NCBI RefSeq assembly: GCF_900101015.1
Contig: NZ_FNFZ01000004.1
Coordinates: forward strand, 62,001-126,000
Length of the DNA stretch: 64,000 nt
From: Sarcina sp. DSM 11001
GTDB lineage: Bacteria; Bacillota; Clostridia; Lachnospirales; Lachnospiraceae
Direction of reading: 5' to 3'
Below the pieces are notes generated by a model that did not search any database, was not told where the DNA came from, and was given only the letters and a program-made list of their open reading frames with translations. Each line of letters begins with the position of its first letter. The stretch's first letter is position 1. A program made the translations under genes and the position numbers. This document shows, piece by piece, positions 49,988 to 59,600 of this stretch.

Positions 49988-50801
49988 CGATCCTGTGGGC
50001 GGTCATAAAGCCGCCGGCAGCTGCCGCCAGTAAAGCCGCCGCCCATCCCGGTGTACAGATCAGGCCGTAGATCTTTGTCCACCCCAGAAACAGAACAGCC
50101 AGATTGCAGAGTCCATGCATGAAGCAGGGTACCTGCAGCCTCCCTGTTTCCTCATAGGCACAGGCAAAAATGATTCCCATGATAAAAGCATACAGCCCCT
50201 GCTGCCAGGAACCGTGATACAGGCCGAACAGGAGCGCTGAAAACAGGGCCGCAGTCCTGAACCCGTATTCCCTTTCCAGACAGGAAAAAAGGCCCCCCCT
50301 GAAAACCGATTCTTCGATCATGGGCATCATCAGTCCGTAGACCAGAGCGGCAGATACCAGCTGCGCGGGACCGGCCAGCTCCCCGTTAAGAGAGGAGACA
50401 GATCCACCGGGGATCATGGAGATAAGCGAGTTGAGTCCCAGCGACAGCAGGACTGCAGAGCAAAGAAGGAGGGAGAACCGCCTTCCCTCTTTGTCCGGGG
50501 ACAGTCTGCCGGTTTTCCCGTTTTCCACGTCCTCCAGTTTCCTGTTCTCATAGTCTTCCCGGAACCTGTAGAGTTCCCGCAGTAAATCCCTGCGCACGGC
50601 AAGGCAGCCGATTCCCGGAGGCACTGCAGTGCTGAGCAGGGACCAGAAGTGAAGAACAGTCCAGCCATAAGCCGGTCCTGCTGCCGCCAGGATCCTGTCC
50701 TGCAGGTACCAGGTCCATAATGCCTCCATGCCTGAAGATACAGCCGCGTTTACGATCACAAAGAAGAGGAACGGGCTGATCAGATCGATCATCTTTTTCA
50801 T
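49971..50801 (-). CDS. CPBP-family intramembrane metalloprotease
   Basis: This protein of about 276 residues has six to eight hydrophobic segments and the CPBP (CAAX protease/Abi) motifs: MIEESVFRGGLFS with the E-E-x-x-x-R core, FGLYHGSWQQG with a histidine, and FMHGLCN. Family members cut prenylated or other membrane proteins, or act in bacteriocin self-immunity. The start is uncertain: the ATG at 50801 lies about 20 bases after a strong terminator and lacks a good ribosome binding site, and an ATG at 50792 is also possible. An ATG at 50852 falls inside the terminator hairpin and is unlikely. Its 3' end overlaps rpoN on the other strand. Confidence 0.85.
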   Translation of the reverse strand: MKKMIDLISPFLFFVIVNAAVSSGMEALWTWYLQDRILAAAGPAYGWTVLHFWSLLSTAVPPGIGCLAVRRDLLRELYRFREDYENRKLEDVENGKTGRLSPDKEGRRFSLLLCSAVLLSLGLNSLISMIPGGSVSSLNGELAGPAQLVSAALVYGLMMPMIEESVFRGGLFSCLEREYGFRTAALFSALLFGLYHGSWQQGLYAFIMGIIFACAYEETGRLQVPCFMHGLCNLAVLFLGWTKIYGLICTPGWAAALLAAAAGGFMTAHRIATDKP

Positions 50802-50821
50802 TTTGTTTGCATATGAAGAAT

Positions 50822-50861
50822 AAAAAACAGGGGCTCCGGTGCATGAATGCACCGGAGCCCC
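50822..50861 (-). terminator. Strong terminator after the acyl-CoA dehydrogenase gene
   Basis: GGGGCTCCGGTGCAT (50830-50844) pairs perfectly with 50847-50861 (15 base pairs), followed on the minus strand by TGTTTTTTA. Confidence 0.92.
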
Positions 50862-50896
50862 CTTATAGTCTGATTCAGGAAGATCCGTAAATCGGA

Positions 50897-52036
50897 TTAT
50901 CTGAGCATAGCGCCGCCGATGACCATCATCTGAACTTCGGATGTGCCTTCATAGATCTCAGTGATCTTGGCATCACGCATCATGCGCTCGATGGGATAAT
51001 CACGGGTGTAGCCATAGCCGCCGTACAGCTGCAGGCAGCGGCGGGTCACATCGCTTGCAGTGGAAGCCGCAATGAGCTTCGCCTCGGCTGCCAGGATGGT
51101 GTAAGGCTTGCCTTCATCAACAGCGTTGGCTGCCTGATAGACAAGGAGTCTTGCGGCATCGGTCTGAGCCTGCATCTTGGCCAGCTCGAACTGAGTGTTC
51201 TGGAACTTGGCGATGGGCTTGCCAAACTGTACTCTCTGCTTGACATACTCTTTGGTGATATCGATCGCGCCCTCTGCAATACCCAGAGCCTGTGCAGCGA
51301 TACCGATACGGCCGCCGTCCAGAGTCTGCATAGCGATCTTGAAGCCCTTGCCGATCTCGCCCAGCAGGTTCTCCTTCGGAACCTTGACGTTCTCGAATAC
51401 CAGCTCGCAGGTGCTGGATCCGCGGATACCCATCTTCTGCTCGTGCTTGCCGATGGAGAAGCCTTCCATGCCCTTTTCCATGATCAGGCAGGAGATGCCC
51501 TTTGTGCCCTGGGTCTTGTCGGTCATACCGAAGACGATGAAGATATCAGCATAGCCTGCGTTTGTGATGAAGATCTTGGAGCCGTTGACCAGATAGTAGT
51601 CGCCCTTGTCTTCAAAAACAGTCTTCTGGCCTGCAGCGTCGGTTCCTGCATTGGGCTCAGTCAGACCGAAAGCGCCGAGCTTCTTGCCGGAGCACAGATC
51701 AGGGAGATATTTCTTCTTCTGCTCTTCGGTGCCGAAATGATAGATAGGCCATGTGCCAAGGGAGGTGTGTGCAGAAATTGTAACACCAGTGGAAGCACAG
51801 ACTTTGGAAATCTCTTCGATGCACTGTGCATAGGACAGCTCATCGAGACCAGCTCCGCCGTACTCCTCCGGGAAAGGAATGCCCAGAAGACCCATCTCAG
51901 CCATCACCGGGATATTCTCCTCGGGGAATCTCTCCTGCTCATCAAGCTCAGCAGCGATGGGCTCGCAGGAATTCTTCGCAAAATCGCGGTACATGTCGAT
52001 CATATCCTGATGGATTTCATCATTGAAGAAATTCAT
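50897..52036 (-). CDS. bcd: Butyryl-CoA-type acyl-CoA dehydrogenase
   Basis: The 379-residue flavoprotein matches short-chain acyl-CoA dehydrogenases of butyrate producers along its length: GLLGIPFPEEYGGAGLDELS, FGLTEPNAGTDAAGQ, FITNAGYADIF, LQLYGGYGYTRDYPIERMMR and the catalytic glutamate in ITEIYEGTSEVQ. In butyrate formation it reduces crotonyl-CoA with electrons delivered by EtfAB. Here it stands alone between strong promoter and terminator, without thl, crt, hbd or etf genes, so its substrate (crotonyl-CoA or a branched-chain acyl-CoA) is not settled by context. AGGAGG precedes the ATG at 52036. Confidence 0.93.
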   Translation of the reverse strand: MNFFNDEIHQDMIDMYRDFAKNSCEPIAAELDEQERFPEENIPVMAEMGLLGIPFPEEYGGAGLDELSYAQCIEEISKVCASTGVTISAHTSLGTWPIYHFGTEEQKKKYLPDLCSGKKLGAFGLTEPNAGTDAAGQKTVFEDKGDYYLVNGSKIFITNAGYADIFIVFGMTDKTQGTKGISCLIMEKGMEGFSIGKHEQKMGIRGSSTCELVFENVKVPKENLLGEIGKGFKIAMQTLDGGRIGIAAQALGIAEGAIDITKEYVKQRVQFGKPIAKFQNTQFELAKMQAQTDAARLLVYQAANAVDEGKPYTILAAEAKLIAASTASDVTRRCLQLYGGYGYTRDYPIERMMRDAKITEIYEGTSEVQMMVIGGAMLR

Positions 52037-52090
52037 AAATAACCTCCTTCTTGCACATAAGCTATTTCCAGATTTTTTATTGTGAAATCT

Positions 52091-52144
52091 TGCAGGTTCC
52101 CTGCACATGGACAATATTATAACACAACCCCCTCATTCTTGCCA
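52091..52144 (-). promoter_or_regulatory. bcd: Promoter and palindrome of the acyl-CoA dehydrogenase gene
   Basis: Minus-strand TGGCAA (52144-52139) and TATAAT (52121-52116) are 17 bases apart, with the TG of an extended -10. Just downstream TGCAGG-TTC-CCTGCA (52091-52105) is a palindrome placed where a repressor could block the transcript start. Confidence 0.65.
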
Positions 52145-52290
52145 CATTACCCTAGTAATATTTGCACAGTTTTTTCAAAACATTGCCTGTTTTTTCGTAC
52201 ATTTTCATCTAATGGGAAATCAGTTATACTTCAGTGCCATGACCTGCTGGTCACAAACATATATGATGAACCCGGCCATATTTTTCCAGG

Positions 52291-55200
52291 TCATTCCAGG
52301 ACGATCTGCTTTCGTAATGCAGTCGAATACAGGATCTGTTCAGCCACAGGAAGGCCGTATGCCCTCTCAAGTGCTTCAGCATACAGGTTCAGCTGGGTTT
52401 TATAACGCATGACGAGCTCTCCGGCATTTTGTACGCGGTCCGTCTTGTAATCCACCAGTATGATCTGGTCTTTTTCGATGAAAAAGGCGTCTATAATGCC
52501 CTGAACAGTGATCATTTCATCCGCAGGGAAAGCGGGATCGATCCTGTCGGCGGGGACGCCCATGACAAAAGGCTGTTCCCGGTATAAGAGACCGCTCTTG
52601 TCCGCAGCCTCCATCCTTCCGGCGAGACTGGATCTCAGGAAGTCCAGGACACCGGATGTATTGACCAGGGCGGCATCGTCAGCTGATATCCTTCCCTCCT
52701 TCACCCGTTTACTGATCCACTCCCTCAGCGCCTCGGATTCTTCAGAGATCAGTTTCGCTCTGTCTGCATAGTCCATCAGCTCCAGGATCCGATGGAAAGC
52801 AGTGCCCCTGCGGGCTCCATCGGTCTCGCCCGCCTTTGCTGTCCCGGCTTTCTCTGTTTTTTCAGTTTTTTCAGTTTTTTCGTTTCCTACAGCTACACTC
52901 TCAATCCCGGCTTCGGTCAGATCATCAGAAATCGCCGGAGACTCTGTCTCCTCATCTTCCCTGCGGACAAAGGCGGGGACATAAGGAACCGGAGTCCGCA
53001 TTGGAAACAGTTCATTTTCTCCCTCTCCTCCGCCGTTTTCAACCATACCGAGAGCCTTTTCCATAGCCCTGTGCTTAAGCTCTGAGACAGAGGTCTGCGC
53101 ATAGAGGTCTCTGAGTTCCTCATGAGGATAAACTCTGAAAAACCGGGAGGCGGCGGCATGCGCGGCCTCAGGGTCGGGCTGAGAATCCAGGGGTCTTCCC
53201 TCCAGCCCCTGAAGAATCTTTTCACACTCGGCAAGTCCTCTCTGTTCCTGCACGGCGGAGATGACAAGATCCTTTTCATTCAGAAGCTTTACCACAGCAT
53301 GAAAGTCCAGAGTCTGCGCCTGTTCATCCCGACAGGTATCCCCGGCTGCAGCTGCCCGGAATATCAGTTCCGCAAAGCAGGAAGCCCCGGCGATCATCGA
53401 TACCGGCAGGGCGGACTCATCTTCCTGAATACGGAAACCTGCCATGCTTTTCTCCCAGTTCTCCAGTTTTTTATAAAGCCCTTTCTGAGATCCGACCATG
53501 ATCAGTTTTTCCTTTGCCCTGGTGAGGGCGACATAAAGAACGCGGAGTTCCTCGCCCATAGAATCCCGGCAGATCTTGTCCGCGATTTCTTCCCGGCGCA
53601 GTGTTGTGGTGCGCACCCTGGAATCAGGATCGTAGCTTTTGATCCCGACGCCCCAGTCTCCGTCAAAAAGCATCAGCCCTGAGCTTTCGTTCCGTCTGAA
53701 GGGAAACCTGCGGCACAGCCCCGCAACGATACAGACGGGAAACTCCAGCCCCTTGCTCTTGTGTATGGTCATGATACGCACGACATCCGCATTTTCATCC
53801 AGAGTATTGGCTTCCCCGAAATCGATGTCCTCCCTGATCAGTCCGTCGATGTAGCGCAGAAACTGGAACAGACCGGTAAAATCAGTCTTTGTAAAATGAT
53901 CCGCATGGCTTTTCAGGAGGGACAGGTTGGCACAGCGCTGGGCGCCGGCAGGGAGTGCTGTACAGTAGTCCTGATATCCGGTCTCTTCCAGAATGCCTGT
54001 CACCAGAGCGGAGACAGAAGAATACCGGACACGGTCTCTCCAGGTCCTGTGAAAGGAGAGAAAATCCCTGCATTTTTCGGAGAGTTCATCGGAATCAGAT
54101 TCCTGTCTGTCTCCGACAGATTCCCCCGCAGCACAGAGGAGAGAATCATAGAGAAGTCCGTCGGGCTTCATAAGCCGGATCCTGGCGATCTCATCCTGGG
54201 TAAATCCGCCGAAAAACCCTCTGAGCACACCATATAGAGGGATGTCCTGGCCGGGATTATCCAGCGTGCGCAGAAATTCGATCACTGTCCGGATCTCCTG
54301 TGCCGCAAAATAACCGGTCCCGGACTCCGCATAGGCAGGGATACCTTCCCGGGCCAGCACTTCCTTGAATTCCTCATTCCATCTTGCCGCGCTGCGCATC
54401 AGGATGACAATGTCCCCGTACCGTGCCGGTCTGAGCTCTCCAGTATCCTCATCACGTACCTTGAGGCTTCCTGTGATCCTGCGGATCTGTCCGGCGATCA
54501 GGAGGGCTTCCTTCTGAACGTCGGTTAGGCTCTGGATCCCCTCGGAAAGATCCGGGATCCGTTCCTGCTGTGATTCTTCACTTCCAAAGCCGGCCAGATC
54601 ATCTCCGGAAAAAGACGGATCCTCCCCGTCCTCTCCCGGTCCATCGTCTCCATCGCCCGGACCTGTGTCCAGGAGGAGCAATTCCGCACGATAGGGATCC
54701 CGGGGGATCTCCCCGGAGCCAATCTTCACTGCCTCATCGTCTATACCCGGGCCTTCTTCATCGGGATCGCCATCAATATCTTCATCGAGATTTACATCAG
54801 GGTTTTCATCAATATCTTCATCAACAGCCTCAACAATGTCTTCATCAGGATCTTCATCGGGAAATACAGCTCCCCTTTTCAGGGATACGGCTTCACTGTA
54901 CTCCACGCCGCCGATCTCCCTGCGCATCAGTCTGAAGAAAAGTGCATTGACACAGTCCAGCACTTCTTTGCGGCTGCGGAAATTCTGATCCAGTTCGATC
55001 TTTTCTGTCAAGGGATCATCCGGCAGGTAGGAATCATATTTTTCCATAAAGATTTCGGGCCTTGCCAGACGGAACCGGTATATACTCTGCTTGATGTCAC
55101 CCACCATAAACCGGTTGTTATTTCCGTCATCCTCTCCGGAAATGATCTGAAGCAACAGTTCCTGGACTTCGTTGCTGTCCTGATATTCATCGATCAGGAT

Positions 55201-56496
55201 CTGGTCATAGTGGCCGCGCAGCGCCCTGGCCGCCCGTCTGGGAACATAGGTCCCGTCCTCCTGACGCTCTGCCAGGATCTCCAGGGCAAAATGTTCGAGA
55301 TCTATAAAGTCGATCAGGTGCCTGGCCTTTTTTTCTTCCAGGAATCTCTCGGAAAACTCCAGGGTAAGGGCAGACAGGGCGGCAACGGGAGCAGAGGCCG
55401 CCTTCATTCCCGCCAGGATCCTCTCCGTATCCTGCCCCGCCGTTTTTTGGCGGAGACGGGTTATTCTTTCTTTTTCCCCATCCCTGAGATTTTTGACGAA
55501 TACTCTGGCAGCGGGGTCCAGATGCTCATACTTTTTTCCTCTGATCGTCGGATATCTTTTGAAATCCCCTGAGATGCTTTTCTGGATTTCCTCCCAGAGG
55601 CGGATCAGCTGCCCGGTTTCCGGGACCAGGTCCGCCTGCCCTCCGCCCCCTTTAGCGGACTTATTACCGGAATGAGACCGGTCAGTAAAAAAATCTCTGA
55701 GCAGGGGGCGGATCTTTCCGAACAGCCTCTCCCTCTCCTCCTGGATAAAGAGCTGGATAATATCAGGGATGTCCGGCTCCCTGCAGAGCTCTTCTATCAC
55801 GGCATAGGTTCGGTCGGATTCATAAAGAGCGATGGCCGTATTCATAACCATGGACCGCATCCAGGGTGTCTCAAAAAGCTCTTCCTCATCCTTTATATCA
55901 TAGTCAGCTGCCCGCTCCCTTAACCAGGCTGAAGGCGAAGGATGACTTCCCGAGTGCCTGAAAAGCTCCAGGATCAGCTCTTCCAGCTCCTTATCATCGG
56001 ATCCGGTACAGAAATAGTCCACACAGGAGAGAAAGGAAGGGTCTCCGGATGCATACTTTTCCTCCAGAAAATCCTTGAGGACATCAGCCTGGATCAGGCC
56101 GCTCTCATTCTGGTCGATCTGCCGGAATCCCGGGTCAAGGGCAATATCGCTGAAATAATTGCGCAGGATAAAGGTAAAAAAGCTGTCCATCGTCGTGATC
56201 TGCGCCTTGTGCAGCAGAACCTCCTGCCTGCGGAGATGGGCGTTGCCCGGATCCCTGCGGAGACGGGCGGAAAGAGCCTGACCGATACGCTCCCTCATCT
56301 GCGCTGCCGCCGCCCTGGTGAAGGTCACGACCAGAAGTCTGTCTATGTCCAGAGGGTGGTCTCCTTCACTGATCAGACGAACGATCCTTTCCACCAGAAC
56401 TGCGGTCTTGCCGCTGCCGGCGGCTGCAGAAACAAGGATGTTGTGGTTTTGTGCATCCAGGACCTTCTGCTGCGCCGCTGTAAACTGTATTGCCAT
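52291..56496 (-). CDS. addA: AddA helicase-nuclease subunit
   Basis: AddA with AddB resects double-strand breaks for RecA. This 1401-residue UvrD-family protein has Walker A SAAAGSGKTAVLVERI (about 23-30), motif II ILIDEYQDSNE (about 433), IRIMTIHKSKGLEFPV-type motif V, and the C-terminal RecB-like nuclease with RRGTAFHRILE and ILVDYKTDRV (about 1344-1353), then YKTQLNLYAEAL. It is about 150 residues longer than the usual 1230-1250. Much of the excess is an acidic repeat insert (about 540-590, DEDIDENPDVNLDEDIDGDP) and a KTEKTEK stretch (about 1204-1213). GGGAGA precedes the ATG. It follows addB. Confidence 0.96.
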   Translation of the reverse strand: MAIQFTAAQQKVLDAQNHNILVSAAAGSGKTAVLVERIVRLISEGDHPLDIDRLLVVTFTRAAAAQMRERIGQALSARLRRDPGNAHLRRQEVLLHKAQITTMDSFFTFILRNYFSDIALDPGFRQIDQNESGLIQADVLKDFLEEKYASGDPSFLSCVDYFCTGSDDKELEELILELFRHSGSHPSPSAWLRERAADYDIKDEEELFETPWMRSMVMNTAIALYESDRTYAVIEELCREPDIPDIIQLFIQEERERLFGKIRPLLRDFFTDRSHSGNKSAKGGGGQADLVPETGQLIRLWEEIQKSISGDFKRYPTIRGKKYEHLDPAARVFVKNLRDGEKERITRLRQKTAGQDTERILAGMKAASAPVAALSALTLEFSERFLEEKKARHLIDFIDLEHFALEILAERQEDGTYVPRRAARALRGHYDQILIDEYQDSNEVQELLLQIISGEDDGNNNRFMVGDIKQSIYRFRLARPEIFMEKYDSYLPDDPLTEKIELDQNFRSRKEVLDCVNALFFRLMRREIGGVEYSEAVSLKRGAVFPDEDPDEDIVEAVDEDIDENPDVNLDEDIDGDPDEEGPGIDDEAVKIGSGEIPRDPYRAELLLLDTGPGDGDDGPGEDGEDPSFSGDDLAGFGSEESQQERIPDLSEGIQSLTDVQKEALLIAGQIRRITGSLKVRDEDTGELRPARYGDIVILMRSAARWNEEFKEVLAREGIPAYAESGTGYFAAQEIRTVIEFLRTLDNPGQDIPLYGVLRGFFGGFTQDEIARIRLMKPDGLLYDSLLCAAGESVGDRQESDSDELSEKCRDFLSFHRTWRDRVRYSSVSALVTGILEETGYQDYCTALPAGAQRCANLSLLKSHADHFTKTDFTGLFQFLRYIDGLIREDIDFGEANTLDENADVVRIMTIHKSKGLEFPVCIVAGLCRRFPFRRNESSGLMLFDGDWGVGIKSYDPDSRVRTTTLRREEIADKICRDSMGEELRVLYVALTRAKEKLIMVGSQKGLYKKLENWEKSMAGFRIQEDESALPVSMIAGASCFAELIFRAAAAGDTCRDEQAQTLDFHAVVKLLNEKDLVISAVQEQRGLAECEKILQGLEGRPLDSQPDPEAAHAAASRFFRVYPHEELRDLYAQTSVSELKHRAMEKALGMVENGGGEGENELFPMRTPVPYVPAFVRREDEETESPAISDDLTEAGIESVAVGNEKTEKTEKTEKAGTAKAGETDGARRGTAFHRILELMDYADRAKLISEESEALREWISKRVKEGRISADDAALVNTSGVLDFLRSSLAGRMEAADKSGLLYREQPFVMGVPADRIDPAFPADEMITVQGIIDAFFIEKDQIILVDYKTDRVQNAGELVMRYKTQLNLYAEALERAYGLPVAEQILYSTALRKQIVLE

Positions 56497-56529
56497 GATT
56501 ATCTCCCGTCATTCAAGACTCGCTGGTAC

Positions 56530-56651
56530 TCTTCTGAATAAAAACTATTCTGAAAAATATGATTATTCCGAATCATATGATTATTCCGAATCATATGATC
56601 ATTCTGAAGTACATGATAATTCTGAATCATATGATCATTCCAAAGATCACA
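56530..56651 (-). repeat. Tandem repeat between addB and addA
   Basis: On the minus strand units of 17-21 bases (TTCGGAATAATCATATGA, TTCAGAATGATCATATGA and variants) repeat at least six times in the 155-base gap. The CATATGAT core is itself partly palindromic. Confidence 0.85.
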
Positions 56652-59600
56652 TTACAGTTTTCCGGTTCCCGTCGTCCTCATGTAACCGGGGATACGGAGG
56701 TCAAAACCGCAGGCATCCCGGTAAGGACAGTAGTCGCAGGCTGTGGATCTCGCATCGATCACAGCAGGCGCTGCGGTGATCTCGCCGTCCAGGATCCTCT
56801 GTGCGGTCGTGCATAGAGCCTTAACGGCATCGGAAGCCAGGAGGGTGTATTGCTCAGGGGTGATCAGACTCGTAGAGGACCGGTACCCGCCGTTCTTTTT
56901 CCTAATGACAGGGATCACCATGGAAGAATCAGCAAAAGACCTGTCCAAATGTGAAATGCTTTCCTCGTCTTCGTAGATCAGTCCTGTGGGTTTGAGCTGC
57001 TGGCGGATCTGCATTTTCTGATTTTCCGGATCCGGTATACTGTCGGGAGAAAGGTCCAGAACAGGTTCCTTCATACTGTAATACAGCAGGGCTGACGGAA
57101 CTGTGGACGCAGGCGCCTGTCCCGGCGCTTCCATCGGAAAGGGCGAATGCATCAGGGCTTCCATATACATGATCAGCTGAAGCTGCAGTCCCCTTCTGAT
57201 CTGGTCCTGATCCAGGTTTCTTTTTCCTGATTTGTAATCCATGACCCGAAGGAAGCGGCGCCCATCTCCGTTGAACATGTCAACCCTGTCTATCCGTCCC
57301 TGGAGAATGAGCTTTAGTCCGTTCTGCAGGTCATAAGTAAGGGCCGGGATCCGGGCATGTTCCCCTCCAAACTGCAGTTCAGCAGCTACAGGGACCAGGT
57401 CCCCTTTACTGATCTGAAACTGGACTGTGTCGACCGTTCTCAGGAGCCGCCTTTTGAGCCGGGCGAGCCTGCTTTCGTCCCTAGCCGATTTATACATCAG
57501 CAGGTTTCTGTAGACAGCAGCCTCCTCGTCGAGGGCCTGAGATACGAGTCTCTCTGCGGTCTCAGTGGTAAAATCATTCCAGGATAGTCCCTCCGCGGCA
57601 AGAAGCGAGTGGAACCGCTGCAGGGAATCATGCAGAACAGTCCCTGTATCCACGGGGGCAAATTCATAAAGCTCCCGTTCATGGAGATGAAGCCCGTATT
57701 TCAGGTGGTGATAGAGCAGGCATTTGGCTCCGGTCTCCATCCGGCTGATCCCGCCTGTGATCCTGTCCCCGTAAACCGCATGTGCCGTTTCGGGCGGCAG
57801 AAATTCCGGCCTATAGCGGCACAGCGCCGCTTTTTTGAGCATCCGGACATAAGCTTTCATTTCCGGATCGGCTGTCACTTCAGGACTTGTATAAAAGCCG
57901 TAAGCCAGCCGGAAATCCCGGGCAGACTCTTCACTTTCTCCGATACTGCCCTCGACAAAGCGCCGCAGAAGGTCTGCCAGGATCATCCTCCCTGCTTCAT
58001 TGTCCCGGATCTGTTCCTCTACCGGTCTCTGCTCCGGTATCTCGATCTTCAGGTCAGGAAACAGATTTCTGAGCATGTGCACCAGATAAGAGGGTCTCAT
58101 GCTTTTCTGATCCTGCGATACCCTGGCAAAAGAAACCGTCAGTGTCTCGGACGGCTTTGTCATATTGAGATAGAGATAGAGCCTCTGGATGAACATCTGC
58201 TGCCGGGGGGCAGGAGAAAGGACAGCTCCCAGGGAAGCCAGAAATTCCCGGTCCATGTCAGAGAGAATACCTCCTTTTGACACACTGCGGGGAATATTCC
58301 CGTCATTTACCCCTGCAAAAAACAGGTGACGGACCTGAGTGAGCCGGGTTCGTTCGATATCTCCTACGAGGATACGATCGACCCGCTGCGGGATCGTCCC
58401 CAGACTGATCTGGGACAGGCCGGTCTCTACCAGCTCCAGATAGTCACGGGCACTTATGCGCTCCCGTCCTGTCAGATCATGGATCTTGTCGAGAAGGTCG
58501 ATCACTGCCCTGTAGATCTGTCTGTACTGGATACTGCGGACGGAATCTCCCTCTTTTTCAAACCGGGCAGCGATACTTTCCATATGTTCCTGCGCACTGC
58601 AGTTCACCAGAAACCTGTATAGTTCCATGGTGCGGTCAGCCGCAGTTCTGACAGGCCTGCGTCCTTCCAGGCCTGCCTCTCCCGTCACTGGAGAGATCTC
58701 ACGAAGGAAACGGAGACGGGTCTCTTCACAGGAAGCATCAAAAGGCGTCCCCCATTTCTTCCTTCCCCGGATACCGTTGGCCAGACAATAATTCTCCAGC
58801 TTATCCACTTCCTCATCCCTGATCCTGCTGATCCCGCTCCTTAAATAGCGGAAAACGGAAGGATAGGAAAAATTCTCTGAAGAGATCTGCAGGACACTCC
58901 TGATCCCTTCCGTCAGAATATTGTTAAAGGCCGGACTGGTCCGGTCAATATAGACAGGGATCCGGCTGCGGACAGCCTCCCTCTCAAACAGATCCCCGTA
59001 AGTCTCCAGATCTGCCGTTACGATCGCAAAATCCCGGTAGGCACAGCCGGTTGCAGCTATCATCTCACGTATGGAACTGAAGATCCTGCGGACCTCCTCC
59101 TGCGGGGTGGAAGCGGCGAACAGCCTGAGGGCACTGCCGGTCCCTTCCTCCGAAACTGCCGGGCAGGACTTTTGTAAAGCTCCCTCCCCTGACCTTCTGA
59201 TATCTGAAAACGCCTTTTCAGGATATCGAAAAAGACTGGCTTCCAGATGGGCAAGGACCGGGTTTGAATGAAATCTTGCAGGTATCCTGCCCTGAAGATA
59301 AATATCCGGATTCTTTTTAATTCCTTCTTCTTCACCCATCCTGACGATATCCCGAACAGTCTTTCTGCTCAGGTAAAAAAGATCCTCTTCATTCCCTGCA
59401 GGACCTCCCTCTGCTGTCCGGGTAATATCCGGTCCTCCGTCACTGGAGACTGTAAAGGAAAAAAAGACATCTGACGCTGTCCGGATCAAAGCCCTCACAA
59501 CGCGGTATTGTACAGGAGTGAATCCAGTAAAGCCGTCAAAAAGGACGACGCTCCCTCTGAGCTGATCCGATACGGGGATCAGCCAGGCCAGGACATCCAG

